Part shown: one piece after another, positions 6,522-6,870 of the stretch | How positions within the stretch are numbered: position 1 is the first letter of the stretch | How the letters are laid out: each line of letters begins with the position of its first letter | NCBI GenBank assembly: GCA_051649345.1 | Contig: JBOFGX010000408.1 | Location: forward strand, 1-6,870 | Direction: 5' to 3' | Source: Leadbetterella sp051649345 | GTDB lineage: Bacteria; Bacteroidota; Bacteroidia; Cytophagales; Spirosomataceae | DNA: 6,870 bases | Position numbers and translations under genes: made by a program | The notes under the pieces: generated by a model | What the model was told of the DNA's origin: nothing | Databases searched by the model: none | The model's input: only the letters and a program-made list of their open reading frames with translations

Positions 6522-6870
6522 CCTGGGAAATCCGGGGTCAGGTCTTTAGTTTTGACTTTGTTGAGTCACAACACAACCATCATTTATTACATTTTGCTGC
6601 CACGATGATGCGGCTCACTAATTAATAGTGCAGATTAAAAAACGTTCCGATTTGTTTCATGGTATAACCACCAGAGTGATAAGCGGTGACGATTGCCTCG
6701 TTACGTGGTTGACTGTTGTTGATATTGCGCCAAACTCAGCGGAACCGGGCGACGTTGTTTTAATGGAGCTTCAGACAGATCACCGCTCAGGGTCGCTTGC
6801 ACGAGTTGATATCTCGCCACAAATGCCTCATCACCTAAAAAAATCTGATGTTTAAGCTCATACCAAATCT
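6518..6870 (-). pseudogene. REP-associated (Y1/IS200-like) transposase, degraded C-terminal fragment
   Basis: Reading the minus strand from the right edge gives WYELKHQIFLGDEAFVARYQ, then a linker with KQRRPVPLSLAQYQQQ. After a one-base frame shift near 6706 it reads RNEAIVTAYHSGGYTMKQIG and FFNLHY. This is the C-terminal half of REP-associated tyrosine transposases (Y1_Tnp family), ending in a DnaA-like or TrpR-like helix-turn-helix. The next codons should read about S-T-V-S-R-I but are TAA-TTA-GTG-AGC-CGC-ATC, so Ser has become a stop at 6624-6622. Another stop (TGA, 6582-6580) follows in that frame. Returning to the original frame, KVKTKDLTPDFPG and a TAG at 6520-6518 match the sort of tail such proteins often carry. 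The catalytic HUH domain would lie beyond the window. The copy is thus inactive in its C-terminal part. GC is near 50%. An open plus-strand stretch at 6628-6855 is only the antisense of this remnant. Confidence 0.8.

Noticed and set aside
6552..6567. Short inverted repeat TGACT/AGTCA with a six-base loop
   Set aside because: A five-base stem with no U-run is too weak to call a terminator or REP palindrome, and it lies inside the transposase remnant.
6616..6630. Imperfect palindrome CACTA-ATTAA-TAGTG
   Set aside because: It is explained by the mutated helix-turn-helix codons of the transposase remnant; nothing suggests an operator there.
6628..6855. Open plus-strand frame of 75 codons
   Set aside because: It is the antisense of the REP-associated transposase remnant; the minus strand carries recognisable motifs over the same bases, and the plus-strand product resembles nothing I know.
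6394..6870. Search for a JUMPStart/ops element or leader of a polysaccharide operon
   Set aside because: No GGCGGTAG-like ops core was found on either strand in the stretch upstream of wzx, so the operon's control region is probably outside the window.

Overview
This window is one end-on segment of a surface-polysaccharide (O-antigen or capsule) gene cluster of the Wzx/Wzy-dependent type. All its genes are read from the minus strand, so gene order runs from high to low coordinates. The bodies of the cluster genes are AT-rich (sampled 60-base lines count to about 33-35% GC), as is common for O-antigen islands. The degraded mobile-element DNA beside them is near 47-52% GC. Together with the transposase type, this suggests a gammaproteobacterium, perhaps a marine or aquatic one such as Vibrionaceae, Shewanellaceae or Aeromonadaceae. 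I cannot fix the genus from sequence alone.

Layout in transcription order. At 6870-6518 lies the eroded C-terminal part of a REP-associated (Y1/IS200-like) transposase, with a frameshift and an internal stop. At 6521-6405 there is a second, unrelated open coding tail that stops 11 bases before the first intact gene; it may be the 3' end of an ISAs1/H-repeat-type transposase. Then come: a Wzx flippase (6393-5095), a left-handed beta-helix acyltransferase (5120-4527), a Wzy polymerase (4534-3269), a family 2 glycosyltransferase (3294-2374), a GT4 glycosyltransferase with a TTG start (2377-1340), a second GT4-fold glycosyltransferase (1340-222), and the first 75 codons of a third GT4 enzyme (225-1, cut by the window edge).

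The gene set gives a simple working model. Four glycosyltransferases extend an undecaprenyl-diphosphate-linked primer at the cytoplasmic face, and the acyltransferase probably acetylates a sugar of the unit or its precursor. Wzx flips the finished unit and Wzy polymerises it in the periplasm. The initiating sugar-phosphate transferase, the chain-length regulator (Wzz) and the nucleotide-sugar pathway genes are not in this window and must lie elsewhere. Every junction from wzx to the window edge overlaps (by 26, 8, 26, 4, 1 and 4 bases), so the genes look translationally coupled, and no internal promoter or terminator is seen.

I see no wholly new system here. The points most worth a second look are the TTG start inside a TTGA overlap, the G7/A8/T8 homopolymers clustered in the first 61 codons of that same glycosyltransferase, and the two stacked mobile-element remnants at the cluster boundary.
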